A DNA stretch of 64,000 bases from Hymenopellis radicata (lineage: Eukaryota > Basidiomycota > Agaricomycetes > Agaricales > Physalacriaceae), in contig JADNRX010000024.1 in assembly GCA_015501595.1 (NCBI GenBank), forward strand, positions 62,001 through 126,000, in the 5' to 3' direction. The notes under the pieces were generated by a model. That model was not told where the DNA came from, did no database searches, and worked only from the letters and a program-made list of their open reading frames with translations. Below, one piece after another: positions 51,061 through 63,042 of this stretch (position 1 is the first letter of the stretch; each line of letters begins with the position of its first letter). The position numbers were made by a program, and so were the translations under genes.

Positions 51061-53285
51061 ATGGATATGGCCCAACAGCCAATGTTAGCCCTCCTTACAT
51101 CTAGTATCGAGTCTACCGCAACCGCAACCGCGACTACGGTCACCGCGACAGTTAGCGCCACTGCTGGCACTCTCGGTGGGGGTGACATGGAACTGCCCTA
51201 TGAGATCTCGTCTCTTCTCCGTCTCCTGTCCTCGTTCACAGCTTTTAGAGAGGGGATTATCTTCATGATCTTCGGATTTCTCTTGGAGATCTTCCGCCGC
51301 GCGTCTTTTCGCTGGTCCACCGAGCTGTATAACAAGCTTTTCATTCGTGTAACGTTCGACGAGCAAGAGCCATGCTACCGTAAGTCACTTACTGTCATGA
51401 ATACAAAATCCATCTCATCACCTTTGTAGAATGGATGCTAGTATGGCTATCCAAACAGCCGATGTGGTGTTAGTCCTTCGCCACAATCGTCCGTTTTAGT
51501 ACTGAATCATCTACCTCAGCCAACTCGCGTGATATTTCAATTGGTACTCAGCCTATCGGAATCGAATGGGGCTCCCTAGGTCCTGACAACCCAGATGACG
51601 ACGAAGAGCTCCGAGACCTGACTTATCTCCCAACCGTCATGGACAAAACGCAATATTCTAGTTCTCCCACGACATACTCCACCTGGTTCAAGGGACACTA
51701 TATATCCGTTGAACGATTCAAGCCAAACTCTGAGGGACGCTTTTCACTGGTCCGTAGCCCGGAGTCGATTCAAATCAGGTGCGCCACCTTAAATTGACAT
51801 CGGAGGTTTTCTGATTTGTAACCCAATTGCGTAGTATCCTGACCAGAAACCACCACATACTCAAGGACCTTCTTCGTGAAGCCAGGAAAGAGTATCAAGC
51901 TCTACGCGCCGCCCGAACCGACGTGTATGCGACCGGCTCCACTATTCATTCGGACTACCATTCCTGGGCACTGGTCTCTAGTGGCCCGAAACGCAGCCTG
52001 GACTCTATCATTCTTGAACCGGGCTTGAAGTCTTTCTTACTGAATAACGCACGAAGCTTTTTGGACAGTAAGAAATGGTATACGGAGCGAGGAATTCCAT
52101 TCCGTCGCGGGTACCTTCTGGTATGTTTAAAATAATCAGGATCACAAAGTGTTTGACTGAATTGACTATTGCAGTATGGTGCACCGGGTTCTGGAAAGAC
52201 TTCTTTCATCGCTGCTTTGGCTGGAGAGCTCTGCCTTGATATCTTCGTCATCTCCTTATCCCAGCGAGGACTTGACGACTCTTCTCTCGCGAAATTCCTG
52301 AACAAGCTGCCTGAGCGCTGCATCGCTCTCATCGAGGATATCGATGCTGCTTTCAGCACTACGTTGAACCGTGACGATAAGGCAGCGAAACGTGGCGTCA
52401 CCGATCCAGACGAGAGTGATTCAGAATATGGAGACGACGTAATGCCAACAGTGGGCACTTCTTGGAATTTACGCAGCACTGGCATGCGTCCAGGGGGTTC
52501 CCTCGGAAAGTAAGCCCAACACCCAACACTGGTGTATCTGAATTGTGAACTGATCGGATGCTTATGATTATAGTGTAACCCTCAGCGGATTACTGAATGC
52601 TCTAGACGGCATAGGCGCGAAACAAGGCCGCATATTATTTGCTACCACGAACAAGTACGAGTCACTGGACGAAGCTCTCTCCCGACCAGGTCGCATGGAC
52701 GTCCACGTTGAGTTTAAGCTTGCAGCCAAGTACCAAGCGCGGGAGTTGTTCCTTCGTTTCTACAATCCTCGTTATTCTGCAGACTGTGACGTGGACGAAG
52801 TGGACACGAATAGTCAAGAGTCCAAAGAATCTGCATGTACTCTTCAGACCAGCGTTCCGTCATCCGTCACTGTGGTAGGGGACACCGGTGATGGCAAGGA
52901 CCTTCAATTCTCCATGTCCGAACTGCGAAAGCTCGCGGACGAATTTGCGAAGCGCCTTCCCGACCACGTCGTCTCCATGGCTAGTCTACAAGGATACTTG
53001 ATGGAGAACAAGACGAATCCTAACGCTGCGCTTTCTGGTATCAAGGCTTGGATCGAGAAGGAGACGCGTAGTACTCGCGACCGTCCACCGACGAAGAGAA
53101 AGTCATCGGGTGGTACAGCGATTGCCAGTGGTGGGGATTGTGGGGTGGAGTTTGATAGCGACATAAGCCCATTTACGCGTCTTCTTGACGTGGATTCGGA
53201 CTTCGAGGGACAGAATTCCGAGCCTTCGTCAGCCAGCGCGGTAGAAGAACATGGTCATGACGACTTGGACAATCGAACTTCGTAA
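51061..53285 (+). CDS. BCS1-like AAA ATPase, copy 2 (649 aa)
   Basis: Six exons at the same intron positions as copy 1: 51061-51379, 51430-51468, 51520-51778, 51835-52120, 52175-52509, 52574-53285, all in phase. The 39-bp second exon ([13 protein letters not shown]) is identical in length in both. An N-terminal T/A-rich stretch precedes a hydrophobic segment (EGIIFMIFGFLLEIF). Walker A GAPGSGKT (303-310), Walker [43 protein letters not shown]. It has a longer acidic insert after Walker B (DESDSEYGDDV) and an extra serine/acidic C-terminal tail of about 60 residues compared with copy 1. Confidence 0.88.
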
Positions 53286-53582
53286 GTGGGCGTGTGTAAT
53301 GTCAGTAAGAACCCCCGCTGTGTACTTGTAGTCGGAAGAACTTGATGCTTCATTAACTTGAAATGGATGCAACGAACGATAACTAACACACTAATTCATA
53401 TTTCCTATCCGTCGGGGCTTCAACATATCGCTTTAAGTGGGTGCTCTCCCGACGATCCCGACGCCCGACTCGGGCACCTAATCGGGCAATAAACGGCGAT
53501 TGCATAGCCCGATCCGACCCTGCACCAAACGACCATCTTTACTACCACCACCACACCGACCTCCTCGTCGCTGTTAACGACG
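53286..53582. other. Short intergenic region before coronin
   Basis: No gene; contains the presumed coronin promoter (CCCGAC/CGGGC words), no TATA box seen. Confidence 0.45.
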
Positions 53583-55643
53583 ATGTCGCGGTTCATTCGG
53601 GCGTCAAAGTATCGGTACGTGCTCATCGCACCCCGCCTCGTTCATCGCTGATCGTGTCTGCTCTCTTTACTTGCTATCCTTCCCCCATCTGGCTTTGGCA
53701 CACGCATATTGCTCTCTCATCATCGGCGCTGCTCCTTCTGGATTGTTTATCGGATTTACATTTGGAACCCTCTGTGGTGCCTCGCGGATGTCTGCTACAT
53801 TTATCAACGGAAATCTTGGCTCCTCTTAACGACACGTCCATGAACGTAATGTTGCCGGCCATCTTCTTGCGATACTCCTTTCGCGAAAATTTCTCTGTTG
53901 CCCCCACGGATGCATTCCAACCTCCTCTTATGATAACGCAGCCATGTCTTTGGACAGCCCTCTAAAAAGGAACACGGTCTCGAAAACGTCAAGGTTACCA
54001 ACAGCGCTTGGGATACCAATGTTGTCTCCTGTTCCGGTGTACGTGTCTTAGCTTTCGGCTTATTTGTATCTAATTTGATTACAGAAATACATCTCCGTTA
54101 ACTGGAACGCCTCTGGCGGTGGTGCATTCGCCGTCCTACCTCTTCCCTCCCCATTCGGACCTCTCCCCAACTACTTCCCCTACAAACTCCCTGATACGCT
54201 CCCTCTTGCGCGCTCCCACACCGCCGCCGTCCTTGACACCGACTGGTCTCCCCACGATGATTCACTAGTTGCATCCGCCGGTGACGACGGCAAAGTCATG
54301 CTCTGGAAAATTCCAGAGTCCGCGTTCGATGGTTGGGGTGCTGAGGGATGGGAGGTGAAGGACTTTGATCCTGTCTGGCGCGTCGACGCGAGCCCCCGTA
54401 AAGTGGGTCAGGTCACTTGGAATCCAATCGCCAACGGTGTCCTTGCGAGCGCAAGTGCAGGTGGAGAGCACGTCATCAAGCTGTGGGATATAGCGCACAC
54501 GGAAGATCCGAAGACTCAGCTCGGAGGGTTCGGTGACACGATTCAGAGCATAGCATGGGATCCGACGGGACGCTTCATTGCGGCTTCCTCCCGCGACAGG
54601 AAGCTAAGATTGTTCGATGCGAGGGCCGGCAAGGAGGCTGTTAAGATCGGAGATGGGCACGCAGGAGTGAAGGGTGCCAGAGTGGTTTGGATGGGCGAAG
54701 AGCGTATTGCGACAACCGGTTTCAGCAAGATGAGCGAGCGCCAGGTTGGCGTCTGGGATGCCGGTTCTCTTGGTAACTTGAAGATGCTGAGTATCGACCA
54801 AAGCGCAGGTGTTATCATGCCCTTCTGGAGTGACAACGGTCTTTTGTTCTTGGGTATGTTCTTCCTATGACTGCAATATCATTGTCTCATTTTCTTTTCA
54901 TCATAGCTGGCAAAGGTGATGGAAACATCCGCTACTACGAATACGAATCAGACAACCTGTTCGCCCTCGCTGAGCACAAGTCGGCGGATCCCCAGCGTGG
55001 AATGTGCTTCCTCCCCGACGGGCACTCAATGTGGCTGATTGTGAAATCGCGCGCGCATACAAAGTCCATGGTTCAAGTATCGAGCCCATCGGGTTCATCG
55101 TCCCTCGCAAAGCCGATTCCTTCCAAAGCGACATCTTCCCTCCTGCGTTGTCCGCCCAGCCAGCTCTCAGTGCGCAGGAATGGTTCGGAGGCAAGACCGC
55201 GGCGCCCAAGTTCGTTGATCTCGCCAATGGAGCTGTGTTTGCTGCCTCCTCCCCCACTCCTTCGTTCACTGCTCCTCCTCCTGCCGCAGCACCAGCGCCG
55301 GCGCCCGCACCCGCACCCGCACCGGTCGCCAAAACGGCTTCCCTTCCGGTGCAGGAAGTGACGCCGCCACGGCCTCAAATCACGACGAGCATGTCGTATG
55401 CGGAACCCAGGCCAGAACAGAGGGTTGAGGCTCCCCCACCGAGCAGTGCGAAAGATGATGTACGTTGCTTTTCCTTGAGCCGCAGATACAGTACTAACTG
55501 GCATATAGGGTCTTGTAGCGGAGAACTCGTCGCTCAAGGGTGAGCTGAGGGAGGCGCGCGAGAAGATCAGGACGCTGGAGCTGGCGCTGGAGGCGTCCAG
55601 GGCGAATGCGAGGAAGGCGGCTGAGGCGTTGTTGAATGCTTAG
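53583..55643 (+). CDS. crn1: Coronin, actin-binding WD40 protein, with a 1-bp frame break
   Basis: Exons 53583-53614 (MSRFIRASKYR), 53942-54038 (HVFGQPSKKEHGLENVKV), 54085-54853, 54907-55459 and 55509-55643. WD repeats are clear: ISVNWNASGGGAFAVLPL, LDTDWSPHDDSLVASAGDDG, VTWNPIANGVLASASAGGEH, IAWDPTGRFIAASSRDRKLR. The C-terminus has a P/A-rich linker and a coiled coil (ENSSLKGELREAREKIRTLE). Coronins organise actin with Arp2/3 and cofilin in cortical patches. In exon 4 the C run at 55013-55016 is one base short: the frame before it ends GMCFLP and the family sequence RRALNVADCEIARAYKV continues in the next frame. In a normally single-copy gene this may be a sequence error. Intron 1 is long (327 bp). 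Confidence 0.85.
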
Positions 55644-56096
55644 GTTGTAGATGAGGGTTAGCTTGGGGATGTATTCTTGAATTGCTTGGAATGGAAATGG
55701 ATTTGGGATTCAAGAGAGGTCTTTGAAACAGCCCTTCATAGCAGAAGGGTAGTATCACTAGTGCTAGTGCACATGAGATATGCTGCCGTGGGTATGAACT
55801 TAACTTTATACGGCGGCGGGTTGAGGCGAAGGCTTTTGCTCCAGAAACAACTGGCGCTTAGCTGCGATGGACGGGCCAAGAAGCTACTTAGCACCACCTA
55901 CAATCTGAAGTCTACAAAGACCAGCACCACGCTCTTTTGGTGGAAGGCTTATGCAGTTCAAGGTGGCGAGAAGGTGGAGTTGTGATTTATCAAATTAAGT
56001 AACTTGAAAAACAGAAAGTTGACCTCAGGTACTTACATGTCATTCTCCCTATTACATCCAGCTGTGGTAACTGCTGTCCACAATATTCTAGTATTT
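55644..56096. other. Intergenic region between coronin and kinase copy D
   Basis: Convergent 3' ends; no gene. The last bases (AACTGCTGTCCACAATATTC) repeat, inverted, the sequence just after kinase C (GAATATTGTGGACAGCAGTT at about 49920), so the inverted repeat extends about 40 bp past the stop codons. Confidence 0.55.
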
Positions 56097-58270
56097 TCAG
56101 TTCGGCAGTGCTCTATGTCGTCTTAGATCGTCTGCACCAATAATATCATCCTTATCCACAAACTCGCCAGCGATAAACCGATCTAACCTCTCTTTCTCAG
56201 CCTGGTAATCCTCGCTCGTCCCTCTAAAGCTGCTTCGGTCAAAGTCTGTGAAGCGTACCCGCCCGAAGTCGTCCTCCATAATGTTCCACGACCGTACGTC
56301 GCGATGCAGGACGCCGGCTTCATGGATGGCGGTCAGGATCGATTTTAGTTCAGCACTAGACACCCAATTCAGTATCCTTCGGAAGCTGAGCGATATGCAA
56401 ACATACCCTGCCTCCGCGGACAGGTCGACTTTCTTGTCGCTGTCCATCCGATAACCAAGGGAGCGACCAGCGTCAGATAGCATGAGGACACGAAGGTCGG
56501 CATTGACACCTTCCCGGTACGAAAGTACAGACGGTATCCCAGAAACACCCGCGTCGTGTAAATGGCGATACACCTGGACTTCGTGTTGGAGACGCTGCGC
56601 GCGAGTGTCTGTGGGAGCCACTTTGAGAATGAAAGGTCGATGAGTGAGGCTGTCGGAGGGCTTCGCACCCTTAGCCTTTCCTTTTGTCGGTTTGGAGGAT
56701 CTACCAGCCTTGGTAGAAGAGCCTTTAGTCTTTTCTGTGGGAGGACTATCAGGTTCCGAAATGACAGCTCGATACACATCCCCGACTGAGCCTGACCCAA
56801 GTTGCTTGTACGCAATAACCTTGAGATACTCCGTTGGTTCATAACGCGTTTTGCGCTCAGAGTCGGGTGGGAATAGCAGGAGAGGAGCGGGTGAATCGAG
56901 GTAATCAAATCTGAAAAAAGACGGCCAACACAGGAAATTTATCCATGTAAGCGGCCATGGCCTAGAGGAAACGTAAATGCCGGAAGAGAACGAAAAGCCG
57001 GAAACATACTTTATCAATTAATAAGAGCTCTTCTCCAGCGGAGGAGGATCGTCACTTTTAGACGCCTTAGAAGGACGGTGCGGTTCCAACTCGAATGTTG
57101 ATTTCCGTTTCCCAGGACAGCGTTTCCAGAGAGGTCAATCTCTGCATCGCGTCAGACGCGATAGCGACATGCAGCGCCGTCCAAAGTCCTCCATACGAAG
57201 GGTCCTTACATGTCCGTATATCAATCAGACTGGAAAGGAACAACGTTTGGCGTTCGCGATGGCGAACACCAATTCGAATGAAAATTTCCGCAATCGAATA
57301 TTATTGCAGTCGCGTCGTTTCTTACTGCCGCAACCCAGGCCTGAAGCAATTTGAGAACGGCGATGCATTAAAAGACTGTCTGACCTTCTGTACATAATCA
57401 TCGCATACAGGCTTGTAACGCGAATCATTCTGTTCTGGTCGCTCGATAACGCCGATATCCTGAGGGGTGTTAGCAGGCTTCGGAGCCTCCTGGTAGCGTA
57501 CTCGACGGCTTCGCCGAGGTCCTGTTGATTTAGGTAATGTCCATGGAACCTCTGAGGCATCTGGTGGCGGTGTTTTCTCGCGAGAGTCACTCGAGTAATC
57601 CGAGTCGAAGCGCCATGGGAAGACATCCATAGAGCCAAGGCGCTCCATTTCCTCCATCAATGGGAGTGCATCCGTGCAAAATACCATACATGATGTCAGT
57701 AGGGCGGTATGCGTGCGGAGACGTTTAAGTAGGTCCCTGTGTTTTCTGCTGAACGTCTCTACTTGGTCCGGAGGCGGGGGCGCAAGCTGCAGCAAGAGAT
57801 TTTGCGAGGCATAGTCCTGAACGATCAGGCTCGACGTGGTTTTGGCAAGAGCATTTATCCAGCGTAGCCATCCCACAGGTCGGGTTCGCTCGGATGGAAA
57901 GCCAAGGTGGATGCAATCTGCGTGGAGCAGATCCTACGCATTTGAATCGATACCTTATAATGGCACGAGCATCAGCACCCCTTGTCATGGTGGAATCCCA
58001 ATATCTGAACTCGTCGTCTTCTAACGCGTCCAGCTCCTTGGAAAAAGAGTTGAGCCCAGCAAACACCTCAGTATGTAGGGATGGAAGTAGTTCCACGCGC
58101 TTAAGTATTAGACTTTTCGAAAGATGACGATCTAGGAAGTGAAGAGGCGGGGTTGGTTTCGGGGCGGGTAGCGATGACTCTCGCTGGAGAGAAGGGTGCT
58201 GATAAGAAAACAGCTTTTCGCGGTGCGTGAGCGGAGGGGACTTCTGCGAGGATGGCGTAGGGTGTGTCAT
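56097..58270 (-). pseudogene. Kinase-like gene, C-type copy D, multiple frameshifts
   Basis: Counterpart of 47729-49910. At least four indels relative to copy C: a missing C at about 57930 (TCTGCTCCACG), a missing G at about 57880 (CTGTGGGATGG), an extra base at about 57285 (TTTTCATTCG), and an extra C at about 56912 (TTTTTTCAGATT). There is also an in-frame 3-nt gain (AVISEPD). The glycine loop that is broken in copy C is intact here (GSGSVGDVYRAV), as are FILKVAP, HRDVRSWN and TDFDRS. Not functional as read. Confidence 0.85.
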
Positions 58271-58299
58271 CTTGCCTCAGTAAAGTGGCTATGAAGACG

Positions 58300-58792
58300 T
58301 TAAGGACAAGTCAAGGACGAACGAAAGCCAACCATGTGATGTTGATTGCACCTGCATCCATCCTTGATGATTGCCGTCTTGCCGCGTCCATCTTGATGTT
58401 GTGGGTCCATGCACCCGACGGAGCCACATAAAGAACAATAAGCAGCTGATGAACAAGTATTCGTTTCGGTGCTATATGTCGCCTTAGATCGTCTGCGCCG
58501 ATGATAGCATCTTTATCTACAAACTCGCCCTCGATGAACCTCTTGTTCAGCGCGATAATCCTCGGTCGTCCCCCTAAAACTGCTTTTGTCAACGTCTGTG
58601 AAGCGAACCTGTCCTATTTGCCATTGCCTGCAAGCACTTTTACTGCTTACGCCGCCTGACAGAAGCCACAGTTTCACCTTCCTCCATCTCTCCCCTTGAT
58701 TGCCGTCTTGCTCCGTCCATCTTCTCATGATGTTGTGGGTCCTTGCACTCGGAACCATATAAAGAACAATAAGCAGCTGTTGAACAAGCATT
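58300..58792 (-). pseudogene. Partial tandem copy of the kinase 3' end
   Basis: The last-exon sequence (GGTCTAT.../TTCGGTGCTATATGTCGCCTTAGATCG) and its flank (CCACAACATC...GCCGCGTC) occur once at about 58310-58625 and again as the true end of copy E at about 58625-58935. Only about 150 bp of exon 4 is present, preceded by flank sequence, so it is a tandem slippage or unequal-crossover product. Confidence 0.7.
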
Positions 58793-60955
58793 TCATTTCG
58801 GTGCTAGATGTCGCCTTAGATCGTCTGCACCGATGATAGCATCTTTATCGACAAACTCGCCCTCGATGAACCGATCCAGCCTCTCTTGTTCAGTGCGATA
58901 ATCCTCGGTCGTCCCCTAAAACTGCTTCGGTCAAAGTCTGTGAAGCGAACCTGCCCAGATCGTCCTCCATGATGTTCCATGACCGCACGTCGCGATGCAG
59001 GATGCCGGCTCCATGAATTGCAGTCAGTATTGACTTTAATTCAACGCTAAATCGCCAAGTGAATATGATTTCACTGCAACCAATCAATAGAATCATACCG
59101 TGCCTCAGCAGACAAGTCGACTTTCTTGTCTCTGTCCATCCTATGACCCAGAGGACGACCAGCATCCGACAGCATCAGAGCGCGCAGGTCAGCATTAACA
59201 CCTTCACGATACGAAAGGAGACTCGGTATTCCAGAAACGCCCGCGTCACGTAGGTGCCGGTACACCCCAACTTCGTGTTCTAAACGTCGAGCGCGAGCGT
59301 TTGTAGGAGCAAACTTAAGAATGAACGGTCGCTGTGCGAGCTCCTCGGATGCGTCCTTCGCTGCACTTCTCGCCTTCCCTTTTGACCGACCGGCCTTGGT
59401 CAACGATCCTTTCGTATCGCTGGAAGAACTTTCGGGTTCAATGACGGCTCGGTATACATCCCCAACAGAGCCCGAGCCGAGTCGTTTGTATGCGATGATC
59501 TTGAGGTACTCCTTTGGTCCGTACCGTTCTTTGCGATCAGAGTCTGGTCGGAACAGAAGAAGAGGAGCGGGTGAGTCGAGATTGTCAAATCTGAAGAAGA
59601 CTGCCAGAGCTGGAAATGTGTCCATGTAGGCGGCCATGGCCTAGGAAACGTGTAAACAGTGGAATGGGAAAAGTAGCATTGACCTACATCATCGCTTGAA
59701 GACGACTTGTCCTCATCTGATGCGGCAGCGTCGGTTTTGGACTTCTTACGAGCACGCTGGGGCTCGTCATAGGTAGATTTTCGTTTACCCAAGAGGGCAT
59801 TCTCCAAAAGGGGCAGCCTTTTCACCGCGTCAGATGCAATAGCAATATGCAGCGCTGTCCAAAGACTCCCGTACGATGGATCTTTGCACGTCCGTATATC
59901 AATAAGACTCGAGAGGAATAAAGTTTGGCTTTTGCGATGGCGAATACCTATTCTTAGAAAATTTCCACAGTCGAAGATAACTGCCGTCGCGTCTATTCTA
60001 ACCGCGTGAACCCAAGCCTGCCGGGAGTTAATAAAGTTGACAATGATCGCAAGTGGGTCTCTGACCTTTTGAATGTAATCTTCACATGCAGGCTTGTAAT
60101 CCGGGTCTGTCTGCTCAGGACGTTCGACGACGCCTATATCGCGTTGGTTGGACACGCGCTCTGGAGTCTTTTGGTGGCGAACTCGCTGGCTACGGCGCGG
60201 ACCCGTCATTTGCGGTAACGTCCACGGAACCTCTAAGGCGTCCGGCGGCGGTGATCTCTCGCGAGAATCGCCGCAGTAATCCGAGTCCAAGCGCCATGGG
60301 AAGACATCTATGGTGTCGAGGCGCTCCATATCCTCCATCACGGGCAACGCATCCGTACAGAATACCATACAAGACGTCAACTGCTGCGTATGCTTGCGGA
60401 GACGTTTCAATGTGTCCTTGTTTTTTCGATCCAAAGCCTCGAACTCGTCTGGGGAGGATCAACGACGTGCAGCACAAGATTCTGAGACGCGTATTCCTCG
60501 ACGATAGGGCCGAACTCCGTGTGGGCAAGAGCATGCAGCCATTGTAGCAGTGACATCAGGTCGGGCTGATGGGGATGGAAGACAAGGCTGGAAGCAAGCT
60601 GAGTCACCGCACATTCTATGCCATCCATTCTGTATCTTATAAGGGATCGGGCGTCTGCCCCCTTCGCTGCGGTATAGCCGGCTCTGGTAATGAGTAACTG
60701 GGCATCTTCAACCGCGTCAAGCTCCTCCGAAACACTTTCCAGGACAGCGAGCAGTTCAGCATGCAAGGACGGAAGTATTTTCACGTGCTTAAGCATTAGG
60801 CTTTCCGAGAGGTGGCGATCTAGGAAGTGCAGAGGTGCGGTTGGCTTCGGTGCAGGCAGAGATCCTTTCCGTTCCACGGATGGCGGATTGTACTCGAAGA
60901 GTTTCTGGCGAAGCTCGTGGGGGCCTTTCCGTGAAGTGGAGTTTGAGTGCGACAT
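58793..60955 (-). pseudogene. Kinase-like gene, B-type copy E, multiple frameshifts
   Basis: Counterpart of 45112-47259. The start MSHSNSTSRKGPHELRQ and most of the frame are kept, but one base is lost at about 60463 (CCTCCCCAGACGAG against CCTCCTCCAGACGAG), one at about 58955 (GATCTGGGCAGG against GATCTAGGGCAGG) and one at about 58914 (AGGGGACGACC against AGGGGGACGACC). Exon 2 has an extra AAASDED segment. Glycine loop, FILKFAP and HRDVRSWN are recognisable. Confidence 0.85.
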
Positions 60956-61119
60956 CTCCTAGTCGTGTGGTGGCGACGAAGACGCGACGGTTGAAGGGCA
61001 AGGAAAGCCAACTATTGTGTGGGCCGATTGTGGCTCTGCCGTTTTCGTGATCATCACGATCTATTGTCTTTCCAAGGTCTTCCCTTGATTAGATCTTCCT
61101 GGCTTTACATACATGCACT

Positions 61120-61350
61120 GCTAGGTCGCTGACATTGCCGATAAGAAGAGGCTTTTTCGCGGTGCGTGAGAGGACGGGATTTCTGCGAGGATGGCGTAGG
61201 GTGTGTCATCTTGCTTCAGCGAAGTGGCAATGAAGACATGAAGGGCGAACGGAAGCCAACCATGATTGTACCTGCATGTATACCGGTGAGTCGGACCGCG
61301 CGTGGCTGTGCTTGTTTCGGCCGGCAGACGAACTTTCAGCAACATTTCCA
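61120..61350 (-). pseudogene. 5' fragment of a C-type kinase gene, right arm
   Basis: Mirror partner of 44485-44780: promoter (GGCCGAAACAAGCACAGCC, CTTTCGTTC-like words) plus ATGACACACCCTACGCCATCC and about 20 codons, then lost. Here the ATG is intact, unlike the left fragment. Confidence 0.75.
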
Positions 61351-61612
61351 TTGCTTCGTGTATTACTTACTGGTTTACGACGTGGTCAACGTTAATACAG
61401 TCTCTCCCATGAGCAAAGGGTGTTAGCTCATGTCCACTGCCTTCCCCTCTATGTTGCTCCGACAACAACTCCGCCTCTTTCCCTTGCCATTGCCTGCAAG
61501 CACTTTTACAGTTGAATATTGCTTACGCCGCCTGACAGAAGCCACAGCAAAATCAGGATGATTACCATCTTGCCGCGTCCGTCTTCTCATGATGTTGTGG
61601 GTCCATGCACCA

Positions 61613-63042
61613 GGAGCTATCCCTCTTGCGAACCGACTCTAATAGCACATCCTAATCGTCTACATCATCTGTACGTGGTCTCCGCCAACTTCGACTTCAA
61701 GTGGACACTAATGTTGCTTTCCTCAGCTTCTATTCACGCTCGTAATTACGCGCCATGCCGCCACGAAACAGGAATGATAATATGAAGTTCCCCTGCATTT
61801 ACAGCAATGAGGAGGAGCTCGCCGCCACAAGAATATAACTCGCACATTGGGTCCCACTCTGAGTCCATCCCTACAGACTTCTACGTCGAAGAGGAACATG
61901 GCTATGGCGCTCAGCCTTTCTAGTGACGCCGAGTCCGACCAGCTTTACTTTCCACCACCCAGACCACTATGCGGATAATGTTGATATCAAAGGGGGCGTC
62001 AAGTCTGAGGAAACCTTGACGCCCTTCTTGCGGCACGCATTTTGCCCCAAGTTCGACTCGATTTTTCAATGCCACAATTTCTCGGCAAAGGAGATTGGAG
62101 ACTTGGGGCGGCGTTGAGCGAGCACATCGTCGAAGCGCACAACTACTATCGAGAGCGCTTGCGCCTCAGTGTTGGTTGCCAAGGACCTGGGTCGACAATG
62201 CGGGAATCGGACAGGCTGTGACGAAGCCGGCTACCACCTGCACTCCCAGGAAATTGCGGACCGATTTTATCTCGCTGTATCCAGTGATAGTAATACCCAA
62301 CCCATCTGCCATGCTCCCCCCCCCAACTCCAATTTCCCGCTGTACAGTAAATCCCTCGCGAATCCTTCAAGTGTCATCCATCCAGCGGCTCCGAGCGATT
62401 GTCGGTCTCACCGTCGTTGATGGGGAGCCAGGCCGAGACCACCAATGCGACTTTCTTGCTTACACTTCCTCATTGCCATTTCTGTGGCACGCGGACTACC
62501 CTGGCGCACTCTCAAATTTCAACAATCATAACCCAGACGAAAGAGACCCTTCGCTTGGTGAACGACTTACGCCTTGACTTGCCAGAGTTTATCAGAAACG
62601 AGGCACGGCAAAGGTTACCATCTGCAGCAAGCGAAGCCTAGGCGAATCGACGCTCATCAGCAAAGTTCTTAGGCAACTTTCGCTTTTGGCTTGACATGTG
62701 TTGAAGCGCGCTTCTTCCCTACAGTTTTTGATTCGCATTTTCTTCACCTTTGGTTCTGGTATTAGGTAGCCCGTTTTGTTAATACGAGCAAGAATGTGTT
62801 CGCCTCGAAGACGCCACAGAACTAGTCCGACGATCGAAGGTACACGACCCCGCAACATTATAGTAAAAGCGAAACGACATATAGGATGTGGAATATGGAG
62901 AAGAGGACTAAGTATCAAGAGTAGTACATATCATACACATAGACAAACTAGGTAGTACCGATGGAGTATAGTAATGATACAGTAGTATAGAGTACTGAGT
63001 AGCAGTGCAGACCAAAGACGATACAAAATCGAACTCGACAAA
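61613..63042. other. Unresolved region, possible short-exon gene
   Basis: Plus-strand coding-like pieces occur (ALSLSSDAESDQLYFPPPRP at about 61900; ALSEHIVEAHNYYRERLRLS at about 62110; TTYALTCQSLS-like stretch near 62560) but no exon chain or family could be established. From 62640 to 63042 nothing is recognised. Confidence 0.35.

Larger units (their letters stand above)
56060..61612 (-). repeat. Right arm of the large inverted repeat (kinase array)
   Basis: Read on the minus strand: flank (61612-61351), C-type 5' fragment (61350-61120), B-type copy E, two partial 3' units, C-type copy D. It mirrors 44485-49950 but carries more indels and extra partial units. Confidence 0.8.
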
